Below are positions 1-10,915 of a stretch of DNA of 64,000 nt, in pieces. The DNA is from Motacilla alba alba (lineage: Eukaryota > Chordata > Aves > Passeriformes > Motacillidae), in assembly GCF_015832195.1 (NCBI RefSeq), contig NC_052020.1, positions 9,678,254 through 9,742,253 on the forward strand, written 5' to 3'. A model generated the notes under the pieces. It was not told where the DNA came from. It saw only the letters and a list, made by a program, of their open reading frames with translations, and made no database searches. A program made the position numbers and the translations under genes. The first letter of the stretch is position 1. Each line of letters begins with the position of its first letter.

Positions 1-322
1 TGAGTTGGAGTCTTTGGCTGCAGAGACAGAGGAGAACTTGTGGTGTGTAAAGGCTGCAGGTCCTTTACGCTGAGAGAAATCAGAGCACAAAACGTGTTCT
101 ATCCACAGTTTCAAAGGCCCACCTGCAGGGAATGGCTTTGGAGAACAAGCAGACAGGTTCTGCTTGTCCCTCTGGCACCGGGATCCATCCACGCCAGACC
201 TCACCTGTGGGAATGGGAATACCTACGGAGGGGCAGGAATTGCCTGGGGATGCTTTTCCTGTCGCTTCTCCTGTGTGGCTCTGTCACTCCCTGGTCTCAC
301 GGTGTCCCTTTGCTGTCCCCAG
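1..322 (+). other. CCDC32: CCDC32 last intron (3' part)
   Basis: This is non-coding sequence upstream of the CCDC32 terminal exon. It ends in a pyrimidine-rich stretch and an AG at 321-322 that fits a 3' splice site. The upstream CCDC32 exons lie outside the window. Short open frames here run into the intron and have no recognisable content. Confidence 0.8.
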
Positions 323-461
323 CACGCTGGAGCACCTGAAGCGCTGGCTGCAGCCTGACAAAGTGGCCATCAGCTCCGAGGAGGTGCAGTGCCTCATCCC
401 GCCGGAACCGCAGCCGGAGAAGCCGGAGGCCGAGGAGGAGCCTCCGGCTGCCGAGCAGTGA
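323..461 (+). CDS. CCDC32: CCDC32 terminal coding exon (partial gene)
   Basis: This is the last coding exon of coiled-coil domain-containing protein 32. One base completes a codon split by the intron, then 45 codons and TGA (459-461). The peptide begins TLEHLKRWLQPDK, continues with a conserved EEVQ-LIPPE core, and ends in an acidic, proline-rich tail finishing AAEQ. This closely matches the C-terminus of human CCDC32 (C15orf57) as I remember it. The family protein is small and cytosolic. It is reported to help assemble the AP2 clathrin adaptor, and loss in humans causes a cardio-facio-neurodevelopmental disorder. The acceptor AG at 321-322 and the phase fit. Only about a quarter of the protein is present because the window starts inside the gene. 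Its position beside CHST14 and BAHD1, in opposite orientation to both, matches the human order and supports the call. Confidence 0.93.
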
Positions 462-1055
462 GAGCCCCGGGGCTGCCTCTCGTCCCAGCCCCCAGGAAGA
501 TGCAGCCAGCCACAGGAATAGCAGGAAGGGGGGCACAGAGCAAATGGTCAGCAATTGAAAAAGTAATTTTTGAAAGGAAGAACGCCCAACACACCAAATC
601 CCAGAGCTCCGCAGACAGCGGCTGGCACTGGCAGGGACGAGAGGGAATGCCTGTGACATGGCTGAACCAAAACCTCACGTGGATCTCCTCCAGCCTGCAG
701 CCACCTCGTCATTCCAGCCTGGATGTGCGTTGTTTGGAATCCATCAGGAGACACATTAAACAACAACAACAACAACAGCGGTTGTGGAGAAGCAGCAGAA
801 AACATCACGGTCTAGAACAGAGCAGAGAGACCACTGAATCACTTTGGTCCTGTCTTTTACCTTTTCATTACTCAGCTGGGCATTTTTTCCTTCTCCTGCC
901 AAATCCCCTTTGGTGTTTTCTCCAGATCTTCACTGTTTCAGTCTGGCTTGGCCCCAAGCCGTGCCAGGAAGAAGATGGATATTTCCCACCTCTGTGAATT
1001 TGGGACCCTGAAGGAAGCTCTCACTGCAGTCAATAAATTGATGGTGTCATTGATG
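462..1055 (+). other. CCDC32: CCDC32 3' UTR
   Basis: This is untranslated sequence after the TGA. AATAAA lies at 1032-1037, followed by a TG-rich stretch (about 1041-1060) typical of a downstream cleavage element, so the mRNA probably ends near 1,055. A short CAA repeat lies at about 760-777. Later AATAAA hexamers at about 1,985 and 2,320 could give longer forms but have weaker downstream context. Confidence 0.7.
1032..1037 (+). terminator. CCDC32: CCDC32 polyadenylation signal
   Basis: Canonical AATAAA hexamer about 570 bases after the CCDC32 stop codon, with GT-rich sequence just downstream. Confidence 0.7.
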
Positions 1056-2699
1056 TTGTAGCTATTCACATTCCTCTCTGTAATGTACCCCCTTAAGTCC
1101 CACTTTATTGACCAAAATCTCTGTTACAGACTGTAGGGGGAGTATTTTTCCTCTTGTTGGTCGTTTTGTACCTGTTCAGCCTCTCCAGAAAAAGATCAGA
1201 TGAGATTCTGTATTGGGAAACCAAGAGAGGTAGCCAGAGAGGCTGAAAACAACGTGTTTTCATCACAGAATTGCATAGGATTCTCTGACTTGAAATATAT
1301 TTAGTATTTAATTGTTTTTTTCACCCTAAATAACTCTTCGAAGGGTTATTTCCTTTTACTAATCCAAGAACCTGTGATTTTGTGCTGATTTTTCGCTGAT
1401 CTGTGTGTTCTGCCTCGGCACCAACACTGGGGGTCGGTAGAGGAAAGCAGCACAGTCTGTCAGAGCTTCTTAGGGGAAATTGTGGTTCTAGGAGTTAATC
1501 CTCACCGCATTCATGCCGCGTTCATTTATGTATCTGTTTGAAAATAACTTTTTTAGGAGTAAATTTTTGCTGGAGCCTCCCAGTTTCCCGTCTCTGCACC
1601 CAAACAGAAGCACTGCTCTCTCAGTCACCGTGTCACAGCTCAGAGGTTGTTCCCACCATCAGCTTTCCTGGTGTAACTCCCACCCCCAAAAAAAAGTCAC
1701 GCTCAGAATTCTCCATTAAAACAATCCCTTGTTTGGTAAGCCTTGAGGAATGGGGTGAATGATCCGAGTGCCAGTGATGCACAACTCGTGTCTTGCTGGT
1801 TTGGTCATTAACTGTCCCTTTTAATTTATCCTTTAGCTGTGTTAGGTTTGTGTCCTTGTGCAGATCTCTCTCACCTGATGTAACAAAGCTGTGACAAAGA
1901 TGCAGAACTCTGAGCTGTTCCCAGAAATGGTTTGTGCAAAGAGAAAAAGCAGCAATTTCTCTCTCCCCAGCCTATTTCCCAGTCAATAAAATTCTTCTTA
2001 TGGGTAGCACGCACTGTGAGGATGCTTTATGTTATCTTATCTCTTCCTAGACATATTTGAGGAAGAAATGTACCCAAAAGAACTGTGCTGAAATAATTCC
2101 ACATCCACATCACCAGGCATTTCCTTTGGAGAAGGGACCTGAGGGAACAGCTCTTATCATTTCACTTGAAAAAACAATAACCATTCCAAGATTCTCTGGC
2201 CTGCTCTATGGAAACATGTGGGGCAAAAGAAAATCCAACTGATAATTGCAAAGCTGGAGCAATAATTTCCTTAAATGAATCCTTTATGTAGAGTTCACTT
2301 TTCCCCCTCCCATATATAATAAATATAGTTACATAAATATTATATATAGAATTAAATTGTAACCAGGAATATAGACTTGAGGTGGGTCTGTACTTAAATC
2401 ACCATTAAAAAAAAAAGCCTTTTAAAACTTCTTTACAAAATCACTCAATCTTTGAGTAGGAGTGTGATGTGTCCGAGCAGCGTGGTTGCACTTGGTGATG
2501 GCACACATGATTTGGGTAGCAAGAGCTTTACCTCCCAATTTTGGGGTTTGTTTTGGGAAAAACAGGCTGCTGAGCTCCTCTCCACTGAAGCAACTCTTGC
2601 TGGTAAAAGCAGCAGCCTCGCTAGGGGTGGGTTTTGCTTCTACAGCAACACCAATCTTCCTACGTGTGGAAATAACTCCCACAGAGGGGGAATTGTTGA

Positions 2700-2855
2700 G
2701 GCTGGAAAAACCCTCCGGGATCATCGAATCCAAGCCCAGCACAGCTGAGCCCACCCGTGTCCCCAAGTGCCACAACCACAGGGCTTTAAAATCCCTCCCG
2801 GGCTGGGGACTCTGCCCTTGCCCTGGGCAGCCTGTTTTTGACAATTTAACCCAGA
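2700..2855 (-). mobile_element. CR1 LINE fragment
   Basis: In reverse orientation the sequence resembles the 3' end of a bird CR1. Signs are a TGGGCTTGGATTCGATGATC-like stretch, a CTGCCCAGGGCA block, and an adjoining GGGAGGGATTTTAAAG block. It is diverged and 5'-truncated. Confidence 0.6.
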
Positions 2856-3356
2856 GGAGACATCAGTGACATCTCAGGGACAGAGGAAGGGCCCATCCTC
2901 AGAGGCACAGGCAGAGCTGCAGCTGCGGTGCCTGGTGGCATCAGGTCCATGAGGCACAGGCAGATACAGGGAATGACTTTCAGGCAGGATAAATGAGTAA
3001 ATCACAAAGGAAACAGCAGCTCCCCTCCCCTTTGTACCTTTTAAAGACAATATTTTACCTTTTTCTCTGCACAAAACAGCGTTTCTGTACCCCTGGAAGG
3101 CAGTGGAGAGCCCACGTGGTGATGCAGCCCCAGCCTGGCAGGGGTTTGCTTTCAAAATGGGGCAGAATGAAGTATCTAACACAATTCACCTGCTGCCCTG
3201 TCAGAGCGAGGGGAGGGCCGGGCTGACAGGGCACTCGGGGCAGCAAGGAAAGGCTCCCACCCATCCAAAGGGGAAAAAAATGTGCTTCTCCACAAGCTTG
3301 GGCCAAAGGAATCGATCCCACAGAAGCATGAGCTGGCAGCACCCTGTGGTGCTGCT

Positions 3357-3650
3357 GAGAATCACAGAATTCCAGGATAGTTTGGGGTTGGAAGGGACCT
3401 CAAAGCTCATCCAGTTCCACCCTGTGCTGTGGGCAGGGACAACTTCCACTAGCCCAGCTTGCTCCATGCCCTGTCCAACCTGGCCTTGGACACTGCCAGG
3501 GATGGGGCAGCCACAGCTTCCCTGGGCCTCAGCACCTTCACAGGGAAGGATTTTTTCCTGATATCCACCCCAAACCTTCCCTCCTTCGGCTTATGGCCAT
3601 GAAATATTCCATCCTCCTTTGGAACTGACAGGGTCTCAGGGACCTCTGGT
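3357..3650 (-). mobile_element. CR1 LINE 3' fragment
   Basis: Reverse-oriented CR1 3' end. It has the 'ccttccaaccc' terminus next to an 'aatcacagaattcc' tail (3,360-3,372), followed by the landmarks complementary to GGAAGTTGTCCCTGCCCAC and GCTGTGGCTGCCCCATCCC. It is truncated at its 5' end, as most bird CR1 copies are. Confidence 0.9.
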
Positions 3651-4449
3651 TATTTCTACAAACCACTCTGGTGGCATGGAAAAGAATAAAAATCACAGCA
3701 AACCGATTCCTGTCCACCATCTGTACGGGATGGGAGGGACACCAGGATGCCACAGGAGGGGTCTCCAGCACCTCCAGCTCGACCATCAGGGTGGGCTGCA
3801 GCTTTCAAACTCATCCTCGTACCCCTGAGCCAGGACCTGGCGCAGGGCAGCACAAGCTCTGGGAATAAGAGTGATTTATTCTGCAGGCTCTGGAAGCAGC
3901 AAAGATGATGTCAAAGAAGGTTTTACCTGTGTGGAGAGAGGGAAGAGCTCCCAATGCTGCAGCCGGGTCGCCCTGGCCATGGCGCATCCGGGCGGGGATG
4001 CAGCCTGTGCCTGCCTTGGGGTGGACTCATCATCCTGCTGTCGGCTCCAAAGCCCAGCTCTCCTCTCAAACCTGCCTCTGGCTCTCCTAATCTGATTGTT
4101 CTGCTCTTTAAAATTAACAGCAGCTCTCGTCAGGTGCTGATGTGGAGACAAAGATGATTTTCTTCCTGCTGATTATTCGGCAGGGGTGAGCAGTCTCCCC
4201 TTGATCGGCTCGGCCAGCTTTAATAACCAGCCCAGCTCCATCAGATTGGGATGAATTAATCACCGTCTTGCACCAAAACTTTCAATTTTCTGTGACTGCT
4301 CTGCAAATTCCCGTTCCTCTTATCCCCCCAAAATTCCAGTCGATGATCATTACTTATCATTTTCCCTTATTTAAGTAAGGCTGACCCTGGCACCCTTTCT
4401 CATTTGGGGCGATTCGCAATGGCTGGACCGCCCTCATCCCATCCTACAC

Positions 4450-4850
4450 TTGCCCCCCAGCACCCCGGGGTTGGGTGCCCATCACCCTAGCGCTGGGCCA
4501 CCCTCACCCCACTCTGCCCTCACCCCGCTTTCCCCCCCGTTCCCTCGCCCCCCGGGCCGGGACCCCCCGACGGGGCGGGCGCTGCCGGCTCCGGGAGCTC
4601 CGCGCGGTCCCTGCGCCCGCCCGCCCCGTCCTTTCCGCGCCTTCCCCTCCTTCCCTGCCGGGAGAATGTCCCTGGATGCGGCCCCGGTGGCGAGGGAGGG
4701 GCTCCCCGCAGCCCCCCGGTGCTCCCCGCCGGGCCGGGGGGCGGGATGCGGCTCCACCTGCGGTGGGATGCGCGCGTCCCCCCGGGTACCTGGAACACCG
4801 AGCGCCGTGGGTGGGAACGGACTGTTCCTCCGGGACTGAAAGGCTCAGGC
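4450..4850 (+). promoter_or_regulatory. CpG island, probable promoter of the receptor gene
   Basis: About 400 bases that are very GC-rich with frequent CpG, in sharp contrast to the AT-richer flanks. It lies 1.4 kb upstream of the receptor ATG on the same strand. A strong splice donor follows at 5,057 (CAG then GTAAGA). This fits a promoter with an untranslated first exon. The assignment to the receptor rests on position only. Confidence 0.5.
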
Positions 4851-5056
4851 AGCGGGAGAAAAAAAAAAAAAAAAAACCAAAAAAAAAAAGAAAGGCAAAG
4901 CAAGACAACAAAAGCCCCACATCACAAAAAGCCGGCTGAGATCGGCTGTGCCGGAGACTCCCGGTGAACACCCTGCGAAGGGAACGCTCCTCCTCATCCT
5001 CACGGGAACATCGGCGGGCAGAGGGCGGCTCCCGAGCACCCCGGAGCCCTCGGCAG
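4850..5056 (+). other. Candidate untranslated first exon of the receptor gene
   Basis: GC-rich sequence ending in a near-consensus donor (CAG at 5,054-5,056, GTAAGA from 5,057). A possible acceptor is CCCCTCCAG at 6,197-6,205, and a weaker one is CACAG at 6,259-6,263. The 5' limit is unknown. Without transcript data this remains a splice-site inference. Confidence 0.35.
4859..4889 (+). repeat. Interrupted poly-A tract
   Basis: Nineteen A residues (4,859-4,877), CC, then ten A (4,880-4,889), directly at the edge of the CpG island. This may be the tail of a retroposed sequence or a simple repeat; nothing upstream identifies a source. Confidence 0.8.
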
Positions 5057-6271
5057 GTAAGATGCTCCGGAGCGGGACAGGGGGTCCCGCAGCCACACCC
5101 TGGACCCCCCAAACCCCAGGCAGAGCCGTGGGGTTTAGCATTTATCGGGCAGGGAGCAGGACCCTGGAGATGCACAGAAGGGCTGGTTTGACTCTCGTGG
5201 GTACACGAAGCAGAATTAAAGAATTTAATTGAGCTTCAGAATTTTCATTCAGTGAGTTAATGAGCATTTTGGCTCCTCAGCTGCAAGTTTCCTGATGGAT
5301 TTTGTGCTCCCACCCCAGGCAGGGCACGGGGACCTGGAGCTGTGGTATCACAGCGTGCGCCCTGTGAGTGCAGCTGGGATGTAGAAAACCTCAATATCCC
5401 TCGGTTAATTACAAGGGTTTCTTAATTAATGCTGATTTGACTCTCCATTGGGGAGAAAAGGCTGTCCAGATCCTGGTAAGGGGGATCAAACAATAATTTT
5501 TGAGAGTGTGGGGCTTGAAAGGAGGGTCCTGGAGGGGAACTCTTAATTTCCATACACTTTCTGATGGAATACATTTTACCTCATTGCCCTGTGCTACTCT
5601 GAGTGGGTTTGTGGAGGTGCCCAGGGAGCCAGGCACTCCCTCCTTCCCTCCCTCCCATCACAGCTGCCACAGGGAAAGACAGGAGAAGCCAAAGCTCCAT
5701 GGGTGATGAAGATATAACCAAGGGCATAAAAGAACCCAGTGGGATGGGGTGGGGTGGGCTGGCTGGGAGGGACACAGGAGTGCAGGGGATGGAAGGGATG
5801 CTCCTTTCCCACACTGGTCAGGTGGCATGGGGCCGGTGGGTCAGGGTGGAATTAACTGGGAAAAATAAAAAGCAAGAAATGCAGGAGAATCTTTTTTTCC
5901 CTGTCTTAAGTCAGCTCAGCTCCCAGGTGGAAACTCTCCATTAGGTTTCTCGAGCTGATTTCTGGGTCCTGTTGCCCCAAGCTGCCAGCTCCCCACAGAG
6001 CTGTGCTGGCTTAACTATTTCACAGCCAGCTTCCCAGCTCTCCTCCATACCGGAGCTCCTCTGTGTCTGTCACAGGGCATCTTCACTCTTAAGCAAGTCA
6101 TTTAAACCAGCCAGTGCCTCAGCACAGGGCTGTGCAAAAGGCCCAGACTTGGGACAGATCCTTCTGCCCAGAAGTTCAACCAAAATGTATTTATGTCCCC
6201 TCCAGAGCTCACAGGCTCATCTGTGTTTGACTTTGAGCTGTGGAGAAGCGGCATCGGCCACAGGGGCACCC

Positions 6272-7357
6272 ATGGCTCAGCTGCCCAATGACTCCTGGCA
6301 CAACGACTCGGCCCTGATCTTCACCGGCCTGGACCTGCTCCTGGAGCTGAAGCCGCTCTTCATCCCGCTCTACGCCACGTTGGTGGTGGTGGCGTGCATC
6401 GGGAACCTCTTCCTCATCCTCCTCATCGCCCTCACCAAGAAACTGCACTGCACCACCAACTTCCTGATCGGGAACCTGGCGGCGGCCGACTTCATCATGT
6501 GCCTGGCCTGCGTCCCCCTCACCGTGTCCTACGCCTTCGAGGAGCGGGGCTGGCTCTTCGGCATGTTCATGTGCCACTTCGTCACCCTGCTGCAGGCTGC
6601 CACCGTCTTCGTGTCGGTGCTGTCCCTCACGGCCATCGCCATCGACCGCTACGTGGTGGTGGCGTACCCGATCCGCAGGCGGATCAGCCGCAGGGCCTGC
6701 GTCGGCCTCGTGGCCTGCATTTGGCTGCTCTCCATCGCGGCCTCCGTGCCCACCTCGCTGCACACCCACTACTTGGACCTCAACGCCATCGGCCACGACA
6801 TGATCATCTGCGAGGAGTTCTGGAAGCACGAGGAGAGGGAGCGGCTGCTGTACTCGTGCCTGATGCTGCTGCTCTCCTACATGCTCCCGCTGCTGGCCGT
6901 GTCCATCTCCTTCTGTGCCATCACCTACCACCTGCGCAGGAGGAACGTGCCGGGCGCCGCCTACCACTGCCAGGACAAGTGGACCAGGACCAAGCACAAG
7001 ACCTTCCGGGTGCTCACCATCTCCGTGGTCTGCTTTGCCGTCTGCTGGCTGCCTCTGCAGGTGGTCAACTTCATCCGGGACATCGACGAGGAGTTCACCA
7101 TCCTGGACAAGAGGTACGTCAACGTCATCCAGGTCTCGTGCCACCTGATCGCCATGAGCTCCGCCTGCTACAACCCCTTCATCTACGCCTCCCTCCACGA
7201 CAAGTTCTGGTTCCACCTCAGCAGCTACTTCTACCGCAAGAAGCGGAGCTCCAGGAGCATGTCCTGCAAGGCTTCCCGCTTCAACACCTGCTCCACCCTG
7301 GCAGATGCTCCCACCGGGGCCTCGGACAAGATAGCTTTGCAATCCAGGTTACCTTAG
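6272..7357 (+). CDS. PRLHR-like peptide GPCR (prolactin-releasing peptide receptor paralogue)
   Basis: A complete class A GPCR of 361 residues in one exon. The start ATG (6,272) has a good context (CACCCATGG) and is followed by two NDS glycosylation sequons at residues 6-8 and 11-13. Landmarks include GN at 44-45 (TM1), NLAAAD at 68-73 (TM2), Cys101 with Cys180 for the extracellular disulfide, DRY at 125-127, CWLP in TM6 and NPFIY at 301-305 in TM7. The segments TNFLIGNLA, CVPLT-YAFE-RGW and CEEFW match the PRLHR (GPR10) family very closely, with roughly half the residues shared with human PRLHR by eye. Human PRLHR lies elsewhere (chromosome 10), so I read this as the second family member (PRLHR2 or C-RFa receptor type) kept in birds. 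Likely ligands are RF-amide peptides of the PrRP/C-RFa type, acting at the plasma membrane. An NPFF or NPY receptor is less likely. An upstream in-frame ATG (6,185) is possible but gives no signal-like sequence. Confidence 0.9.
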   Translation: MAQLPNDSWHNDSALIFTGLDLLLELKPLFIPLYATLVVVACIGNLFLILLIALTKKLHCTTNFLIGNLAAADFIMCLACVPLTVSYAFEERGWLFGMFMCHFVTLLQAATVFVSVLSLTAIAIDRYVVVAYPIRRRISRRACVGLVACIWLLSIAASVPTSLHTHYLDLNAIGHDMIICEEFWKHEERERLLYSCLMLLLSYMLPLLAVSISFCAITYHLRRRNVPGAAYHCQDKWTRTKHKTFRVLTISVVCFAVCWLPLQVVNFIRDIDEEFTILDKRYVNVIQVSCHLIAMSSACYNPFIYASLHDKFWFHLSSYFYRKKRSSRSMSCKASRFNTCSTLADAPTGASDKIALQSRLP

Positions 7358-8775
7358 CCGGTGGACCTTGAGGGATGGGGTTTGCACAGCCCTACATCCC
7401 AAACCACGGCTGGGCCATATCCCTCTATTCCGAATTGTGGCTGGGTGTGGTAGGTGTCCAGTGCTACATTAGGAGCACGCAGACTTCACCCCATGGTTTA
7501 TGCAGGAGGTGGGTCAGTGTCTGAGCAAGGCAAACACCCATTGTGTAAAAAACTCTTTGGAGAGCGCACGTCTTCATTTTGTAGGATTTGGATTGTTCCT
7601 AAGCAACAGGCAGCACTTTGTGCCATGGGAAAAGGTCGACTTGCACAGGGAGCCATGAAATTGCTGTGCATTTATCCTTTAAAATTGTGGCTTACTGGTG
7701 AAGGGACAATGTAGGACAATGTGCATTGTGCAGGTGCAGATGGGGGCACGTGGCTGCTGACAGCAGATGGCTGGTTTGGAGTGGGTGTGACTTTCACAAC
7801 CTGCTTGGCCTGCTGGAGGAGCTGAGCTGCCCCTGTAACCAGACAGGGCATCCCAGTTTCTCCAGCCAAAGGTGCAGATGCAGCTGGGCACATCCATGAA
7901 GTCATCACTGCTCTTCATGGCCAAGTAGGACTCGAAAGATCTCGTGTGATGAGTTTGCTGGGAATGATGCCTCAGATTCTGCTCCCAGGGAAGTTTAGCT
8001 TGGTGTATGTCCATGTTCAGGGTGCTGCAGTGGAGGTGGGAATCCCAGTGCCAGGCTGTTCTACCCCAGAAGCTGCCAGATGAAGGGTGGGTTTGCCTGT
8101 CAGTGCTCCTCAGTGTCTGAAGCGCCTCTGTGGCCTCTCAGGCTGCTCTGTGCAAGCAGCACATGCAGAAGGCAGCGTCTCCTTACACCCAATTCCCATC
8201 TAGGTTTTAACCTCTTGATTTCCCAGGAGAAACCATTGGGAACAGCCCACAGGCACCAGCACCCCCACAGGCACCACAGCTCAGCAGCTCCCAGCTGCCC
8301 TGCTCTGTGGAGCCGAGCCGTGACCTCCCACTGCTCCTCGTGCCCGAGGAGAGGACTTCAAAGCCCCCAGGCAACAGGTCCTCAGCCTGCACAGAACCTG
8401 CCCATGGCACTGGCCAGCATTCCCACTTCTGCCAGCAGCTGGGGAGCATCCAGTGCAGACACAGCTGGCTGGACCCCAATCCACTGGGATCCCTACTCCA
8501 CTCCCCTTACACCCACCCACAAACTCACTCACCTTCCTGCTGAGGCCCTCATGGTGGCCCCAGAAGGACTCATGATCTTCTGTGGGGTGACCAGCAGAGA
8601 CAGACACCCACCCAAGGTAGTGCCAGTGACCTCTGTTGTGTTCCCACAGAGCAGCTCCCTCCTTGGCTTCCTGCAGCTCCCCTGGGCCTGGGCTGCTCAT
8701 CCCAGAGGAGCCAAGCAAGGCAGGAGGTCCCTGTTTGTCCTTCCTGTAATAAAGGCTTCAAGAGCTTGGGCTGTG
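7358..8775 (+). other. Probable 3' UTR of the receptor gene
   Basis: Untranslated sequence up to an AATAAA at 8,748-8,753, followed by a TG-repeat downstream element. No repeat interrupts it. The long open frame at 8,080-8,787 has no recognisable domain and proline/serine-rich low-complexity content, so I treat it as UTR. Confidence 0.5.
8748..8753 (+). terminator. Polyadenylation signal, probably of the receptor gene
   Basis: AATAAA followed within about 20 bases by a GTGTGTGTGTGTTG element, a near-ideal vertebrate poly-A site. It is about 1.4 kb after the receptor stop codon. Confidence 0.6.
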
Positions 8776-8871
8776 TGTGTGTGTTGATGTGAATCCCACC
8801 AAACCCAGAAACCCTTGACTGCAGCTCAGCCACATCCCAGGAAGACGCCAGCTTGGATGTGGTTAGTTGTG

Positions 8872-9100
8872 TCCCAGTCCTTGGAGGTCAGGCTGGGATT
8901 AGTGCTGGACCAGGTTGCTCCAAGCCCCATACAGCCTGGCCTTGGACACTTCCAGGGATGCAGCAGCCACAGCTTCTCTGAGCAACCTGTGCCAGGGCCT
9001 CACCATCCTTGGAGCCAAGAATTTCTTCCCAGTATCCCATTTAACCATGCCCTGTGTCTGACTGAAGCCATTTCCCCTTGTCCTGGCACTGCTGGTGTTG
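8872..9100 (-). mobile_element. CR1 LINE 3' fragment
   Basis: Reverse-oriented CR1 with the blocks complementary to GGGGCTTGGAGCAACCTGG, AGAAGCTGTGGCTGC and AAGGGGAAATGGCTTCAGTC. The 3' terminus is diverged. Confidence 0.85.
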
Positions 9101-9774
9101 ATTCCTTCTCTCTTCATTTCATCCCATCACAATCTCTATTACTTCACTCTTAATCAAAACCCTGAAGTTTCCCTAAATTACTCTTCTTGCCTTTTTTTCC
9201 CCCCAACTCCACCACCCACTCATTCCCATCACTGCATTTATCTGCAGGACCATTTAAAATCCATAAATCCATCCCGGAGAACTGATCCTCAAAGAGGATG
9301 AGGTTTCCTCTTCCATGATTCCAGACTAGACTAGAATTTGCAGCTCTTGAGCACTAGGAAAGAAAACCCCTCCCCTCAGGTCGCCCTGTTTAGATGTTTT
9401 GCTGATTCCCCAAATTACCTGCAGGAAAAGGGAAAACACTATTTGGGGAGAGTGAGGTAAAAGCTGAGTGACTTCTGAGAATAAGCACAGAAATCCCGGA
9501 GCTGCAGTCTGTGATTCACAGAAACTGGGTATATAAAGGAGAACATGGTTGGTTTTCTTAATGAAAGTAAATTAATCAGATAAATGAGGGAGAAAAACAT
9601 GTTTGAAGGCTGATTCTGCAGAGCTTTCCTCAGGAAGCTGCTCGAAGCTTTTCTCCCAGGAACCAGGGCGTATAAAGGGGATATTTTTGTTAAATCATCC
9701 TCAATTATTAAGAGCTTTGCACAATATTCTCCCCGAAGCTCTTTCTTCCTCACAAACTCTCTTGTTGGTTGAAA

Positions 9775-9845
9775 TACGGTTGATAACAGTTGGACTCGAT
9801 GATCTTGAAGATCTTTTCCAACCTAAACAATTCCATTCTGTGACC
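9775..9845 (+). mobile_element. CR1 LINE 3' tail fragment
   Basis: A short plus-oriented CR1 terminus: TTGGACTCGATGATCTTGAA, then a TTTTCCAACCTAAACAATTC-like end and ATTCTGTGA. Confidence 0.75.
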
Positions 9846-10420
9846 CTCCTCTACCAAGATTTGGTGCCTGTAGCCCTCCCATCTGCCAGGACACAGCCCA
9901 GGAAGGGAAAATACTGGTCAGCCTGTTCAGGTGTTTACAGCTTGAAGGGGCAGATAATATAATTGGGGCAGATAATAAATATAATTTATTCCAGTGATGG
10001 TCTCTCAAAAGCACTCAATAGATGATTATTTGAAAGAGCTTACCTACAAGCAAGGTATTATTCCAATTATTTGGTGCCCATCCAGGTTTGTGCCAGGGCT
10101 GCAGATGATGAGGCCCTTTGTCCTGCACTGCAGAATGAATTGAGATGAGGATCAGCTCTAAAGGCACACAAAGGATCAACACTGTTTTCGTGTGTACTCC
10201 TAGAAATTTCCTCCTCTGTCTCCAAATCAGGCACAGCAAACAAAATTAGCCTGGTAATTTTCCATTGACTTTTAGACCCCCTCTCACTGTGTTTGTTCTG
10301 TCTGGATGTCACCAGTAATGACAAAAATCCAGAACAGAAAAGCTCTTCCACTTCCACTAAGCCAGGATCATTTGGCAAATTTTGTTTGTGGATCTGGAAA
10401 AGGCATAGAAATTGCTGATT

Positions 10421-10421
10421 C

Positions 10422-10468
<47 letters not shown>
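10421..10468 (+). repeat. (ATT)n microsatellite
   Basis: About 15 tandem copies of the trinucleotide, uninterrupted until an ACC at 10,469. Confidence 0.95.
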
Positions 10469-10472
<4 letters not shown>

Positions 10473-10727
10473 TATCATTATTTCCTGGTCTATTGTGAAT
10501 AACATTCTGACTCAAGCCACTGCTTCTGATTTCCTTGACAGGGCTTGCAAATATCTTCTGCATTTCTCTGAGCAGATTCCAAGGGCAGTACAAACCACAG
10601 CCAACTCTCTTCCCAGATCTTGGCTCTGGTTAAAGAGGCAGGTTTCTGACTTGTGCATGAGCAAATCAGACTTGTTTTCACTTCTCTTGGCTAAAAGCAC
10701 AGCTGATACAGCTCAGGCTCACAATAA

Positions 10728-10915
10728 TGACCCGGAATTGGTTCTGGTTTGGGATGGAAGGGACCTTAAATCCCACCCAGTTCCACCCCCTGCCGTGGGC
10801 AGGGACACCTTCCAGCAGCCCAGGTCACTCCAAACCCCTTCCAACCCAGCCTTGGACTCCTGGGGCTGGATCCCACTGGCTCGGGCAGACTGAGCACCTT
10901 CCCATGGACATCACC
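10728..10915 (-). mobile_element. CR1 LINE 3' fragment
   Basis: Reverse-oriented CR1 terminus: a TGGAAGGGACCTTAAATCCC-like block, then the complement of GTCCCTGCCCACGGCAGGGG. The 5' part diverges after the 'ccttggact' block. Confidence 0.88.

Larger units (their letters stand above)
1060..4440. other. Intergenic region between CCDC32 and the receptor gene
   Basis: No coding sequence is recognisable. The region holds two minus-strand CR1 fragments (about 2,700-2,855 and 3,357-3,650). It also holds AT-rich unique sequence (2,280-2,420) and a non-repetitive, motif-rich stretch at 4,140-4,390 that could be regulatory. Confidence 0.6.

Noticed and set aside
4504..5175. 223-residue minus-strand frame over the CpG island
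   Set aside because: Caused by GC-rich composition and the poly-A tract (poly-Phe when read antisense); no similarity recognised.
6209..7342. 377-residue minus-strand frame across the receptor
   Set aside because: Antisense shadow of a GC-rich coding exon, rich in Glu/Gly/Val/His; the sense frame is a complete GPCR.
6394..7371. 325-residue second plus-strand frame in the receptor exon
   Set aside because: Out-of-frame shadow (His/Pro/Leu/Arg-rich) of the same coding exon.
8080..8787. 235-residue open frame after the receptor
   Set aside because: No domain or family resemblance. It lies in the likely 3' UTR and overlaps the poly-A signal.
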